Origin: an uncultured Oscillospiraceae bacterium
Lineage (GTDB): Bacteria > Bacillota > Clostridia > Oscillospirales > Ruminococcaceae
Assembly: GCA_910577365.1 (NCBI GenBank)
Contig: CAJTMU010000002.1
Span: 69,501 to 89,702 of the forward strand
DNA: 20,202 nt
Direction: 5' to 3'
Shown: piece by piece, positions 13,652 to 20,202 of the stretch
How the letters are laid out: the number at the start of each line of letters is the position of its first letter
How positions within the stretch are numbered: position 1 is the stretch's first letter
Notes under the pieces: generated by a model
Databases searched by the model: none
Told to the model about the DNA's origin: nothing
Seen by the model: only the letters and a program-made list of their open reading frames with translations
Made by a program: the position numbers and the translations under genes

Positions 13652-15004
13652 ATGACTAAAAACGATATTGTAAATCTGGAAATAACCTCGCTTACAAGCG
13701 AGGGCAGCGGCGTAGGGAGACATGATGGAATGGCGGTGTTCGTCCCTTTTACGGCGGTCGGGGACATTATCCGCTGCCGTATAGTAAAGGCGCTGAAAAA
13801 CTATGCGTTCGGGAAAATCGAGGAAATTATAACCCCCTCGCCCGACAGAACGGACAGCCGCTGCTCCGTTTTCGGAAAATGCGGAGGATGTGTTTTTCGT
13901 CATATTACTTATGAAGCGGAGCTGCGTGCAAAAGAACAGATCGTCCGTGACGCTTTCGAGCGGCTGGGAAAAAATCTCGCGCCCGAATTTCTTCCGATAA
14001 TCGGAAGCGAGCGCTCCGAGGGCTACCGCAACAAGCTGCAGATGCCGCTCGCACGCTGTGAAAGTGGCGCTTACTGCGGATTTTTTGCGCCGAGAAGTCA
14101 CCGCGTTATCGGGGTTGAGCGCTGCCTGCTCCAGCCCGATATCTTCGCTGAAATTACGCGGTTTGTAACGGAATATATAAACAAACGGCATATTTCGATT
14201 TACAGCGAGGAAAAACATGAGGGCGTGCTGCGGCACATCTTTCTTCGCAAAGGGTATTACAGCGATGAAATATGCCTTTGTATAGTCGCGAGAAAAAAAA
14301 TCCCTGAGTTTTCGGGACTGGCAGAGTCGGTAACGAAAAATTTTCCGCAGATTACGGGCGTTGTACTTAATATAAACAGCGAAAAAACAAACGTGATACT
14401 CGGAGACAAAGAGATAGTTTTAAAAGGACGCGCGGAAATTTACGATACTATGTGCGGAATGAATGTAGCAATATCCCCTAAATCTTTCTATCAGGTGAAT
14501 ACTCCCGCGGCGGAGCGGCTTTACAAACAGGCTGCCGAGTTTGCCCAGCCGCGCGGTAAGGTTCTGTTGGATTTATATTGCGGCGCGGGAACGATAGGAC
14601 TTTCCATGGCGTGGGAGGCAAAGCGCGTTATAGGCGCGGAGATAGTCCCTGAGGCAGTGGAAAACGCCAAGCGCAGCGCCGAGAAGAACGGATTATCAAA
14701 TACGGAATTTATCTGCGCCGACGCGGGACAAGCCGCCGATGCTCTTGCCGAAAAGGGCTTGAATCCCGACGTTATCATTCTCGACCCGCCGAGAAAAGGC
14801 TGCAACGAAGAAACCCTTGCCGCCTGCGCGAAAATGTCACCCGAAAGGATAGTGATGATATCCTGTAACCCAGCAACCGCCGCCCGCGACTGCGAGAGAC
14901 TTTTGGAGCTGGGTTATAAAACGGAAAAGGTGCGGGCCTTCGATTTGTTTCCTCGGACGGGACACGTTGAGTGTGTCGTGTTGATGTCAAGTGTTGAAAA
15001 GTGA
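13652..15004 (+). CDS. rlmD: 23S rRNA (uracil-5-)-methyltransferase, RlmD/RumA family
   Basis: A 450-residue SAM-dependent methyltransferase forming 5-methyluridine in 23S rRNA. An N-terminal TRAM domain (1-60) is followed by four cluster cysteines, Cys71, Cys77, Cys80 and Cys158, matching the spacing of the RumA 4Fe-4S site. The methyltransferase domain has LLDLYCGAGTIGLS (SAM binding), ILDPPRKGC, and the catalytic Cys405 in MISCNPATAARDC, ending FPRTGHVECVVLM. In Firmicutes one such enzyme (RlmCD) may modify both U747 and U1939, and the site cannot be told from sequence. The ATG at 13652 has no recognisable ribosome binding site; it follows 18 bases after the hairpin T-tract, and no better start exists before the TRAM domain. 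Confidence 0.93.
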   Translation: MTKNDIVNLEITSLTSEGSGVGRHDGMAVFVPFTAVGDIIRCRIVKALKNYAFGKIEEIITPSPDRTDSRCSVFGKCGGCVFRHITYEAELRAKEQIVRDAFERLGKNLAPEFLPIIGSERSEGYRNKLQMPLARCESGAYCGFFAPRSHRVIGVERCLLQPDIFAEITRFVTEYINKRHISIYSEEKHEGVLRHIFLRKGYYSDEICLCIVARKKIPEFSGLAESVTKNFPQITGVVLNINSEKTNVILGDKEIVLKGRAEIYDTMCGMNVAISPKSFYQVNTPAAERLYKQAAEFAQPRGKVLLDLYCGAGTIGLSMAWEAKRVIGAEIVPEAVENAKRSAEKNGLSNTEFICADAGQAADALAEKGLNPDVIILDPPRKGCNEETLAACAKMSPERIVMISCNPATAARDCERLLELGYKTEKVRAFDLFPRTGHVECVVLMSSVEK

Positions 15005-15266
15005 GTGTGAAAATTCCTTTGTATAGAGCCGTTTTCGGCAATGCGGCGCGGATTGGAGGCTTTCCGAAAAGTCAGCTAAATACCGTTGGGGAACATTTCT
15101 ACGGCGGGGTTGAGTTGACGGGGTGAATGGCGGTGGGGGTTGGGTTGACGGGATTATTGGGGTGGACAGGATGGATGTTCTTTAAAAAATAGTCGTAGAA
15201 TACAAATAAAGTTTTATTTTCGGATGTTCTGAAAATATAATTTATGAAACTTTGAGTGTAAATCAC
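15005..15266. other. Intergenic region with a G-run cluster
   Basis: No gene is seen between rlmD and the promoter of the methyltransferase. Six runs of three or more G lie on the plus strand at 15106-15109, 15120-15123, 15135-15139, 15142-15144, 15150-15152 and 15159-15162. The last four have loops of 2, 5 and 6 bases, fitting the usual G-quadruplex rule. GGGGTTGAGTTGACGGGG (15106-15123) is nearly repeated at 15136-15153 (16 of 18 bases). TTTTCGG (15032-15038) and CCGAAAA (15064-15070) form a weak inverted pair. Confidence 0.7.
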
Positions 15267-15311
15267 TTGACTTTGGACTAAAAATAGCTTATAATTAGTC
15301 TATAACCAAAG
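15267..15311 (+). promoter_or_regulatory. Promoter of the DNA methyltransferase gene with overlapping inverted repeats
   Basis: TTGACT (15267-15272), a 17-base spacer and TATAAT (15290-15295). GACTAA (15276-15281) and TTAGTC (15295-15300) form one inverted pair across the -10 spacer. CTTTGG (15271-15276) and CCAAAG (15306-15311) form a second, outer pair. The layout suggests an operator at which a repressor would block the promoter. The GACT/AGTC half-sites recall controller-protein boxes of restriction systems, but the spacing differs. The leader to the ATG at 15520 is about 215 bases and otherwise featureless. Confidence 0.75.
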
Positions 15312-15519
15312 TAAAAAAGAGTGTATTCATGTATAATTCATATATTTATCTTGATACATATGTTTTATAATAGTGTATGCGAGCGAAAATGCCTAATGGC
15401 AATTTTATCAAATGTTCGTGCGGAAAAGGAAAGACCTAGTTTGGCATTTATCTTGACTCCAGTGACGATTCATTGGTTTTCCGCGTCCCATGACAATAAT
15501 CATGAAAGGGTGACAGTAG

Positions 15520-16596
15520 ATGTCAGATAAACTAACTGCAATCTCCCTGTTCACAGGAGCGGGTGGGATGGATATTGGATTTGAAAAAGCGGGTGTTGAG
15601 GTTGTTTTTGCGAACGAGCTTGTGAGCGATGCAGCAGCAACATATAATGCAAATCACGCTTCCGGAATTATGGTAAACGATGATGTGAATAATGTAATCA
15701 ATTCTCTCAAACAGTATGAAGGGGTAGACTTGGTTTTTGGCGGACCACCATGTCAGGGCTTTTCTGTAGCCGGCAAAATGAATCCCAACGATAATCGTAG
15801 CAAATTAATTTTTACTTTTCTTGATGTGATTAAAAGGGTTCGTCCGAAAGCATTTGTTATGGAAAATGTCAAGGCTCTTGGTGTATTGGAAAAATGGAAA
15901 CCTATCCGCAGACAGTATTTGGAGCAGGTTTCTGCTCTGGGTTATAATTGTGTGCCATTCATTTTGAATGCAACCGAATACGGAGTATCTCAAAAACGCG
16001 AAAGGGTTTTTTTTATCGGTATCAAAGACAATACCGATCCGTTTTTTGAATATTGTATGAACGATTTGCTTTTACAACAGAGAATCAAGGCACCGACCGT
16101 GCGAAAACTGTTATATCCTTTAGGGAGAGCGGGTACAGCCAAAAATCCTGAAACTTGTACTGCAAAGATTACATTTGCTACCCATCCGATTATGAGAAAA
16201 TCTCCATATGCTGGGATGTATTTCAACGGGCAAGGAAGACCAATAAATGTTGATGGTTATGCAAATACGCTACCCGCTTCTATGGGCGGAAACAAAACTC
16301 CATTTGTAGACGAGGATTATCTTTACGGAGATGCTATTAGCGATTGGGTTGTTGACTATCATAAGGGTCTGATGTCCGGATCGATTGTGCCAGAATTCAA
16401 AGAAGCTCCAAAACGCCTTAGAAGAATTACAATAAAGGAAGCAGCACGGATTCAGTCCTTTTCGGATGACTATGTTTTTTGCGGGAACAAAGGTGCAATA
16501 TACACACAAATCGGTAACGCCGTTCCATGCAAAATGGCAGAAGCAGTAGCGAATGCGGTCATTGCCTATATGACAAAGAAAACAGCTACAGTTTGA
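15520..16596 (+). CDS. C5-cytosine-specific DNA methyltransferase (type II modification enzyme)
   Basis: A 358-residue enzyme with all main m5C motifs in order: I, LFTGAGGMDIG (10-20, SAM binding); IV, GGPPCQGFSVAG with catalytic Cys78; VI, MENV (114-117); VIII, QKRERVFFIG (158-167); IX, RRITIKEAARIQSF (301-314); X, QIGNAVP (330-336). The target recognition domain lies between about residues 170 and 300; its specificity cannot be read. The ATG at 15520 follows AAGGGTGA at a suitable spacing. The gene faces the regulator-glycosylase-endonuclease operon tail to tail, and it should protect host DNA from that endonuclease. AT-rich codon use sets it apart from rlmD and leuA, consistent with horizontal transfer. 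Confidence 0.95.
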   Translation: MSDKLTAISLFTGAGGMDIGFEKAGVEVVFANELVSDAAATYNANHASGIMVNDDVNNVINSLKQYEGVDLVFGGPPCQGFSVAGKMNPNDNRSKLIFTFLDVIKRVRPKAFVMENVKALGVLEKWKPIRRQYLEQVSALGYNCVPFILNATEYGVSQKRERVFFIGIKDNTDPFFEYCMNDLLLQQRIKAPTVRKLLYPLGRAGTAKNPETCTAKITFATHPIMRKSPYAGMYFNGQGRPINVDGYANTLPASMGGNKTPFVDEDYLYGDAISDWVVDYHKGLMSGSIVPEFKEAPKRLRRITIKEAARIQSFSDDYVFCGNKGAIYTQIGNAVPCKMAEAVANAVIAYMTKKTATV

Positions 16597-16605
16597 TTAG
16601 AGTTA

Positions 16606-16641
16606 AAAACGCCGTCAGTTATACATTGCTGACGGCGTTTT
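16606..16641. terminator. Perfect bidirectional terminator between convergent methyltransferase and endonuclease genes
   Basis: AAAACGCCGTCAG (16606-16618) and CTGACGGCGTTTT (16629-16641) are exact 13-bp complements around a ten-base loop. The A-run on one side and T-run on the other make it functional on both strands. It fills almost the whole gap between the two stop codons. Confidence 0.93.
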
Positions 16642-16642
16642 G

Positions 16643-17749
16643 TTAGTTTTCATGTAATTTCTTCCATAGCTTCTTGACATTTTCAGAGGTGTTAATATCA
16701 TCAATGTATGAGTTTAAGTTTAGATAGAACCCCATTCTGCCCTCATTGGTCATACGCTGGAGCATATTTGACATCCATTCATAAATGTCCCAAAAGTAAT
16801 ACAATATATCCTGATATGCATAGCTGCCAAGATAGCTATGAAGACCACTTGGCTTCATTTCAGATGGGCAGTCTTCTTTCCGACAAATAACTATGATTTC
16901 ATGGATATTCTCATTTTTAGCATCGTTGTAAATGGAAACGCAGTCATATGAGTCCCGGATTCGTGCCAAATCAAAATGCTTCACAGTAACCTCATATACT
17001 TTGCTGATAACTCCTTCGGGAGTTTCTTCGTTGATATCACCTGGCTTTTTGCTTGTCGTGCTTGTTACAGATGCGCGATCATCCTCACCCGTCACAATAA
17101 CACCTGTATGTAGAAAAATATGGTAGTTCTTTAAGAGAAATGCTGCAATTTTTTGAGGGGTGTTTCCAGCATCAGGAGCTTTTGTAATCAATTCGTAGCA
17201 AAGATGAAAGAGAAACTTTGGATCAGAGGTCGGCTCAATAGTAATGGATAAAGCTTCTATGTTATTGGAATAGGTGATCAGTCTACGGAAAAGGGATATA
17301 CCCACATTGTTAATACGGGTTTCTTTATCCGAACCGTCAGTTTCCATATAATTTACAAGCTTGACAACCTCAGTTGCGACATCGGAGGGTCTCCGCTGTG
17401 CCGCCCATGTCATATCCAAACCTACAGTAGCTTTTGCAACATTTAACGGTCCGGATTTGCGGTGAGGGATTTCTTTTTCAATAAGGAATTCTTTAATGGG
17501 ACCTTCATAAATTGCTCTCGGATTGCAGCTGTACAAACCGGTAGATGCTTTAAAATCAGGATCAAGTCGCATCCCGATGATTACTACAAGAAGAATTTCC
17601 CTAAATCCCCACGCTGTGGTAGAGAATAGCTTTTCCAAAGAGTTCTTGTATGATGACTCATCAATTACAACATTAGCGTTTACAGCTTTTTCGTAAAGAG
17701 AATCAAGAATATTGCGGACACATTCGTTCCTATCTTCTATTGCACTCAT
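16643..17749 (-). CDS. Probable type II restriction endonuclease (putative)
   Basis: A 368-residue protein; ATG at 17749 with AAGGAG at a nine-base spacing. The N-terminal half is helical with distinctive blocks (LYSCNPRAIYEGPIKEFL, SGPLNVAKATVGLD, WAAQRRPSDVATEVV), followed by APDAGNTPQKIAAFLLKNYH. A candidate nuclease core of the PD-(D/E)XK kind is PGD (236-238) followed by YEVTVK (252-257) and a further strand, HEIIVICRKE (283-292). I recall similar proteins beside cytosine methyltransferases (DUF4928-like; superficially SacI-like in layout), but the name is not certain. The context is the strongest evidence: last gene of an operon with a small HTH regulator, convergent with a cytosine methyltransferase. 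Activity and recognition site are unknown. Confidence 0.65.
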   Translation of the reverse strand: MSAIEDRNECVRNILDSLYEKAVNANVVIDESSYKNSLEKLFSTTAWGFREILLVVIIGMRLDPDFKASTGLYSCNPRAIYEGPIKEFLIEKEIPHRKSGPLNVAKATVGLDMTWAAQRRPSDVATEVVKLVNYMETDGSDKETRINNVGISLFRRLITYSNNIEALSITIEPTSDPKFLFHLCYELITKAPDAGNTPQKIAAFLLKNYHIFLHTGVIVTGEDDRASVTSTTSKKPGDINEETPEGVISKVYEVTVKHFDLARIRDSYDCVSIYNDAKNENIHEIIVICRKEDCPSEMKPSGLHSYLGSYAYQDILYYFWDIYEWMSNMLQRMTNEGRMGFYLNLNSYIDDINTSENVKKLWKKLHEN

Positions 17750-17764
17750 TATAAGTTGCTCCTT

Positions 17765-18415
17765 TCATTTGAACAAATGAAAATCTTCTCTTGTCAAACC
17801 GGAATCCAAAGCTCTGTAGCAAAAGCGTGATCCGATAGAAGAAAAAGGTTTCCATTTTTTACATTTTGCTGTTACATCTTTCTCACTGCAATCCTTTGTC
17901 TTATACATCCATCGGTATACTTGCAGAAACGCTCCGTCCTCAATAGGAAGAATATCTGGGCGCTCAAGGACAAATATTAAAAACATTTTTACAGTCCATT
18001 TACCTATGCCATGATATTTAATAAGATGTTGCATGACTTCTTCATCAGACAACATATGCATTTTATCAAAATCCAACTTCCCACATAATACGGCATCAGT
18101 GACGTCACGGATACATCTGGCTTTTGAAGATGATGTTCCCGTACAACGTATCTCATTGTCTGAAAGAACATTGACTTTTTCGGGAGTCACATTGCCATTG
18201 CATAAATCTTCAAGCCTTTGATATATTTTCTGACCTGCTTTTACAGATAGCATTTGTTCGATGATTTCATGCACTAAAAAGGAATATGCACATTCATCAT
18301 ATGGAACATATGATATGGGTTCAACCATTTTGATGACTTTTGCTAGTCGCCTATCTTTTTGGCATAGGTATTGAACGGCTGGGTGATTCATATCAATTAT
18401 AATGCTTTTTGCCAA
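17765..18415 (-). CDS. AlkA-like HhH-GPD DNA glycosylase
   Basis: A 216-residue base-excision enzyme of the helix-hairpin-helix superfamily. The HhH element is HLIKYHGIGKWTVKMFLIFVL (about 130-150), where GIGKWT binds the DNA backbone, and the catalytic aspartate is Asp160 in ILPIEDGAFLQ, the position of Asp238 in AlkA. There are no four C-terminal cysteines, so there is no Fe-S cluster of the EndoIII/MutY type. The start is probably the TTG at 18415 with AAGGA nine bases upstream; an ATG at 18391 is the alternative. It sits 16 bases after the regulator and 15 bases before the endonuclease gene, so the three genes form one operon. In this setting it may remove thymine or damaged bases at methylated sites. 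This role is inference. Confidence 0.8.
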   Translation of the reverse strand: MAKSIIIDMNHPAVQYLCQKDRRLAKVIKMVEPISYVPYDECAYSFLVHEIIEQMLSVKAGQKIYQRLEDLCNGNVTPEKVNVLSDNEIRCTGTSSSKARCIRDVTDAVLCGKLDFDKMHMLSDEEVMQHLIKYHGIGKWTVKMFLIFVLERPDILPIEDGAFLQVYRWMYKTKDCSEKDVTAKCKKWKPFSSIGSRFCYRALDSGLTREDFHLFK

Positions 18416-18431
18416 GTTACCACATCCTTTG

Positions 18432-18635
18432 TTAATCTCTTACCGTTTCCAGGATATAATCTAATGTGCAGTCCATAGCTTTGCAGATTTTCAGAAGCAC
18501 ATCTGTGGTTATGTTTGCGCCTTTGCTAAGTTTGGCAACTGAAGCTGAATTGACACCACTTTTTTCAGCAAGATCGTGCTTATTCATGTTCTTATCTATC
18601 AGCATTTTCCATAACTTGTTGTAACTTATACGCAT
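18432..18635 (-). CDS. Small Cro/CI-type helix-turn-helix regulator
   Basis: A 67-residue XRE-family protein, essentially one HTH domain. The helix-turn-helix is HDLAEKSGVNSASVAKLSKG, and the tail LLKICKAMDCTLDYIL is the usual closing helix of the YozG-like group. An AGGAGG lies six bases before the ATG at 18635. It is the first gene of the operon with the glycosylase and endonuclease. By position it could be the controller (C) protein of the restriction system, delaying endonuclease expression after entry into a new host. C proteins are of similar size and fold, but this sequence is closer to generic small regulators, so the role is inferred from context. Confidence 0.85.
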   Translation of the reverse strand: MRISYNKLWKMLIDKNMNKHDLAEKSGVNSASVAKLSKGANITTDVLLKICKAMDCTLDYILETVRD

Positions 18636-18671
18636 ATTTTGCCTCCTGCTTTTGCGTTTAGGAATTGGCGA

Positions 18672-18890
18672 TTACTGATCCTCTGGGTTATAAACCTCGT
18701 TCAAAAAACCATATCGACCTTCTTCTTTGTTTTGAGAAAAACGAATGACATGGATGCCATTTTCCTCGCTTTCAGCGGGAATGAAGGGCATACGTTTTGT
18801 TTGCTCCACAATGATTACCTGACGCTCGTGTGCGTGAGCGATAAGATATTCAATGAAATTCTGCTTTATAGTGATGTTGTATAATAAAAC
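18672..18890 (-). pseudogene. C-terminal fragment of an unidentified protein (possibly an ATPase)
   Basis: On the minus strand a frame with no start codon reads FIEYLIAHAHERQVIIVEQTKRMP, then GIHVIRFSQNKEEGRYGFLNEVYNPEDQ, and stops at 18672. It is open upstream to about 18905, but the natural sequence probably ends near the IS promoter at 18891. The HERQVIIVEQ strand resembles the region after Walker B in SMC- or ABC-like ATPases, but this is a weak impression. It lies directly upstream of the HTH regulator and would be its former neighbour, cut off by the IS-associated rearrangement. The XRE operon promoter may lie in or near this stretch; I could not identify it. Confidence 0.45.
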
Positions 18891-18919
18891 TTGACACGAT
18901 TTTCACAAAGAAGTATAAT
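18891..18919 (+). promoter_or_regulatory. Consensus promoter at the IS fragment
   Basis: TTGACA (18891-18896), a 17-base spacer and TATAAT (18914-18919): an exact SigA consensus. TTGACAC (18891-18897) is repeated inverted as GTGTCAA (18935-18941). The promoter reads into the OrfA fragment and on into the truncated leuA. Confidence 0.75.
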
Positions 18920-18944
18920 GCAAGTAAAAGGACGGTGTCAAAAA

Positions 18945-19136
18945 ATGAGGCAAACAAGAAGTTACGACAAGGAGTACAAAGTACAGGCGGTAAAGTTGGC
19001 GAAAACGAGGGGAACGAAAGCAGCGGCAGCGGAGCTGGGGATACCCGAGGGAACGCTTAGCGGATGGGTACACAAGGCGAAAAGCGGTCATATGGACTTG
19101 GGGCACGGCGAACAAAGACCGGAAGCCTGCGCCTGA
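18945..19136 (+). mobile_element. Truncated IS transposase OrfA (IS3-like HTH protein)
   Basis: A 63-residue frame, MRQTRSYDKEYKVQAVKLAK, then GTKAAAAELGIPEGTLSGWVHKAKSGHMDLG, is the N-terminal helix-turn-helix of an IS3-family-type OrfA, which normally runs to about 100 residues followed by OrfB with the DDE catalytic domain. Here the frame ends at 19136 inside sequence that belongs to leuA in another frame, and no OrfB is present. So only the front of the element survives. Terminal inverted repeats and target-site duplications could not be defined. The element cannot transpose by itself. Confidence 0.75.
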
Positions 19137-20193
19137 CAACAAGGTAATCATTAACCTTCCCGTTACAGTGGCAGAGTCGATGTCGCATGTTTACGCTCAG
19201 CAGATTGAATATATGTGCAAAACACTTCACGATAGAGAGAATGTTATAGTGTCGCTGCACCCGCATAACGACAGGGGCTGTGCGGTCGCTGATACGGAGC
19301 TTGGGCTGCTTGCGGGCGCGGACAGGGTAGAGGGTACTCTCTTCGGAAACGGCGAGCGCACGGGAAACGTGGATATAATCACACTGGCGCTGAATATGTA
19401 TCTGCACGGAACAGAGCCGCAGCTCGATCTCTCCGACCTGCCGAAGCTCACAGAGGCGTATGAGCGCCTTACGCGAATGAAGGTATATGAGCGCATGCCG
19501 TACAGCGGACAGCTTGTTTACGCGGCTTTCAGCGGCTCTCATCAGGACGCCATCGCAAAGGGCATGAAGTGGCGTGAGGAAAAGAACGCCGAAAAGTGGA
19601 ATGTTCCCTATATCCCCATAGACCCGCACGATGTGGGACGCGAATATGAGGGCGACGTTATCCGCATCAATTCCCAGTCGGGAAAGGGCGGCATAGGCTA
19701 TCTTATGGAGCAGACCTACGGCATCAGCATGCCGCCGAAAATGCGCGAGCACTTCGGCTATACCGTCAAGAGCGTTTCCGACAAGGCGCATAAGGAGCTT
19801 ATGCCCAATGAAATATATGAGATATTCGAGAAGAATTATCTGCGCCACACGCCGCTGGAGCTGGCGGAAGCACACTTTACACAAGGTGATATAATCACGG
19901 CAAAGGTAACCCTTAAGATAAACGGAGAAAAGCGCGTGCTCAGCGGAGAGGGCAACGGACGTCTTGATGCGGTGTCAAACGCCATAAAGAACGGACTTGG
20001 CATAGAATATCATATAGAAACATTTGCCGAGAACGCAATGGAGCAATCCTCAAAATCAAAGGCAGCTTCTTACATAGGCATAACTGCACCGACGGGTATA
20101 AGCTGGGGTGCGGGAATACACACCGATATCATCACCGCCTCGCTTAGAGCGCTGGTGGCGGCGATAAACAACTCAAATCTGATAAATATGTAA
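19093..20193 (+). pseudogene. leuA: 2-isopropylmalate synthase lacking its N-terminal third
   Basis: Homology to LeuA, the first committed enzyme of leucine biosynthesis (acetyl-CoA plus 2-oxoisovalerate), begins at about 19093 in the frame TWGTANKDRKPAPDNK, then VIINLPVTVAESMSHVYAQQIEYM, and runs 367 residues to the stop. Present are the metal-binding HPHNDRG, GADRVEGTLFGNGERTGN, the linker (MPYSGQ..FSGSHQDA) and the complete C-terminal regulatory domain. Missing are about 190 residues including the FRDGNQ catalytic start of the barrel. The upstream boundary is the IS OrfA fragment in a different frame. Internal starts (GTG 19168, ATG 19180) would give a protein without an active site. The loss may be a deletion between an inserted IS and leuA. 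Confidence 0.8.
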
Positions 20194-20202
20194 TTAGCGC
20201 CC

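Noticed and set aside
15321..15530. A 69-codon frame overlapping the methyltransferase start
   Set aside because: GTG start without a ribosome binding site, no recognisable domain, and an out-of-frame overlap with the clear ATG of the methyltransferase; treated as leader sequence.
18686..18695. A TATAACC sequence shared by the region upstream of the HTH gene and the methyltransferase promoter as a common operator
   Set aside because: Only seven bases match and the flanking half-sites are not shared, which is too little to support a common regulator site.
19057..19884. A 275-codon minus-strand frame
   Set aside because: It is antisense to the well-supported leuA sequence and has no protein character or ribosome binding site.

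Overview
The window looks like chromosomal DNA of a Gram-positive anaerobe of the class Clostridia, most likely an Oscillospirales (Ruminococcaceae-like) gut bacterium. The support is strong AGGAGG-type ribosome binding sites, several exact TTGACA-17-TATAAT promoters, the two-gene cysteine desulfurase/scaffold operon, paired COG0523 GTPases and a DUF2508-like protein. The taxonomic assignment is inference from gene content and was not tested by any search.

Layout. (1) 1-3267, minus strand: a PH-like protein, mtnA, a GNAT acetyltransferase and an MtaD-type deaminase running off the left edge; this looks like a methylthioadenosine salvage operon. (2) 3460-5502, minus strand: two COG0523 metal-chaperone GTPases, one with an expanded His/Cys-rich insert and one fused to a YcgQ/DUF1980-like C-terminal domain, driven by a clear promoter. 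(3) 5585-8310: a gene-poor, decayed region with hairpins, a candidate short transcript and a run of frameshifted genes. The right half is recognisable as the wreck of a prophage structural-gene cassette. (4) 8856-10590: a nifS/iscS-like and iscU-like iron-sulfur operon with promoter, possible operator and terminator. (5) 10684-15004: housekeeping genes (flavin reductase, DUF2508-like protein, prfB without the usual programmed frameshift, a 27-residue membrane peptide, an RlmD-type rRNA methyltransferase) separated by several palindromic intergenic elements. (6) 15267-18635: an apparently intact restriction-modification island, visibly more AT-rich than its neighbours. (7) 18672-20193: debris, consisting of the C-terminal tail of an unidentified protein, the front of an IS OrfA, and a leuA that has lost its N-terminal third where it meets the IS fragment.

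The most interesting unit is the island. A 5-methylcytosine methyltransferase on the plus strand faces, across a perfect 13-bp bidirectional terminator, a three-gene minus-strand operon: a small Cro/CI-type regulator, an AlkA-like helix-hairpin-helix DNA glycosylase, and a 368-residue protein that is probably the cognate restriction endonuclease. The order regulator, (extra gene), endonuclease, convergent with the methyltransferase, is that of controller-regulated systems such as Esp1396I. The DNA glycosylase inside the operon is the unusual part. It may repair the T:G mismatches created by deamination of methylcytosine, the job usually done by Vsr, or it may take part in defence directly.
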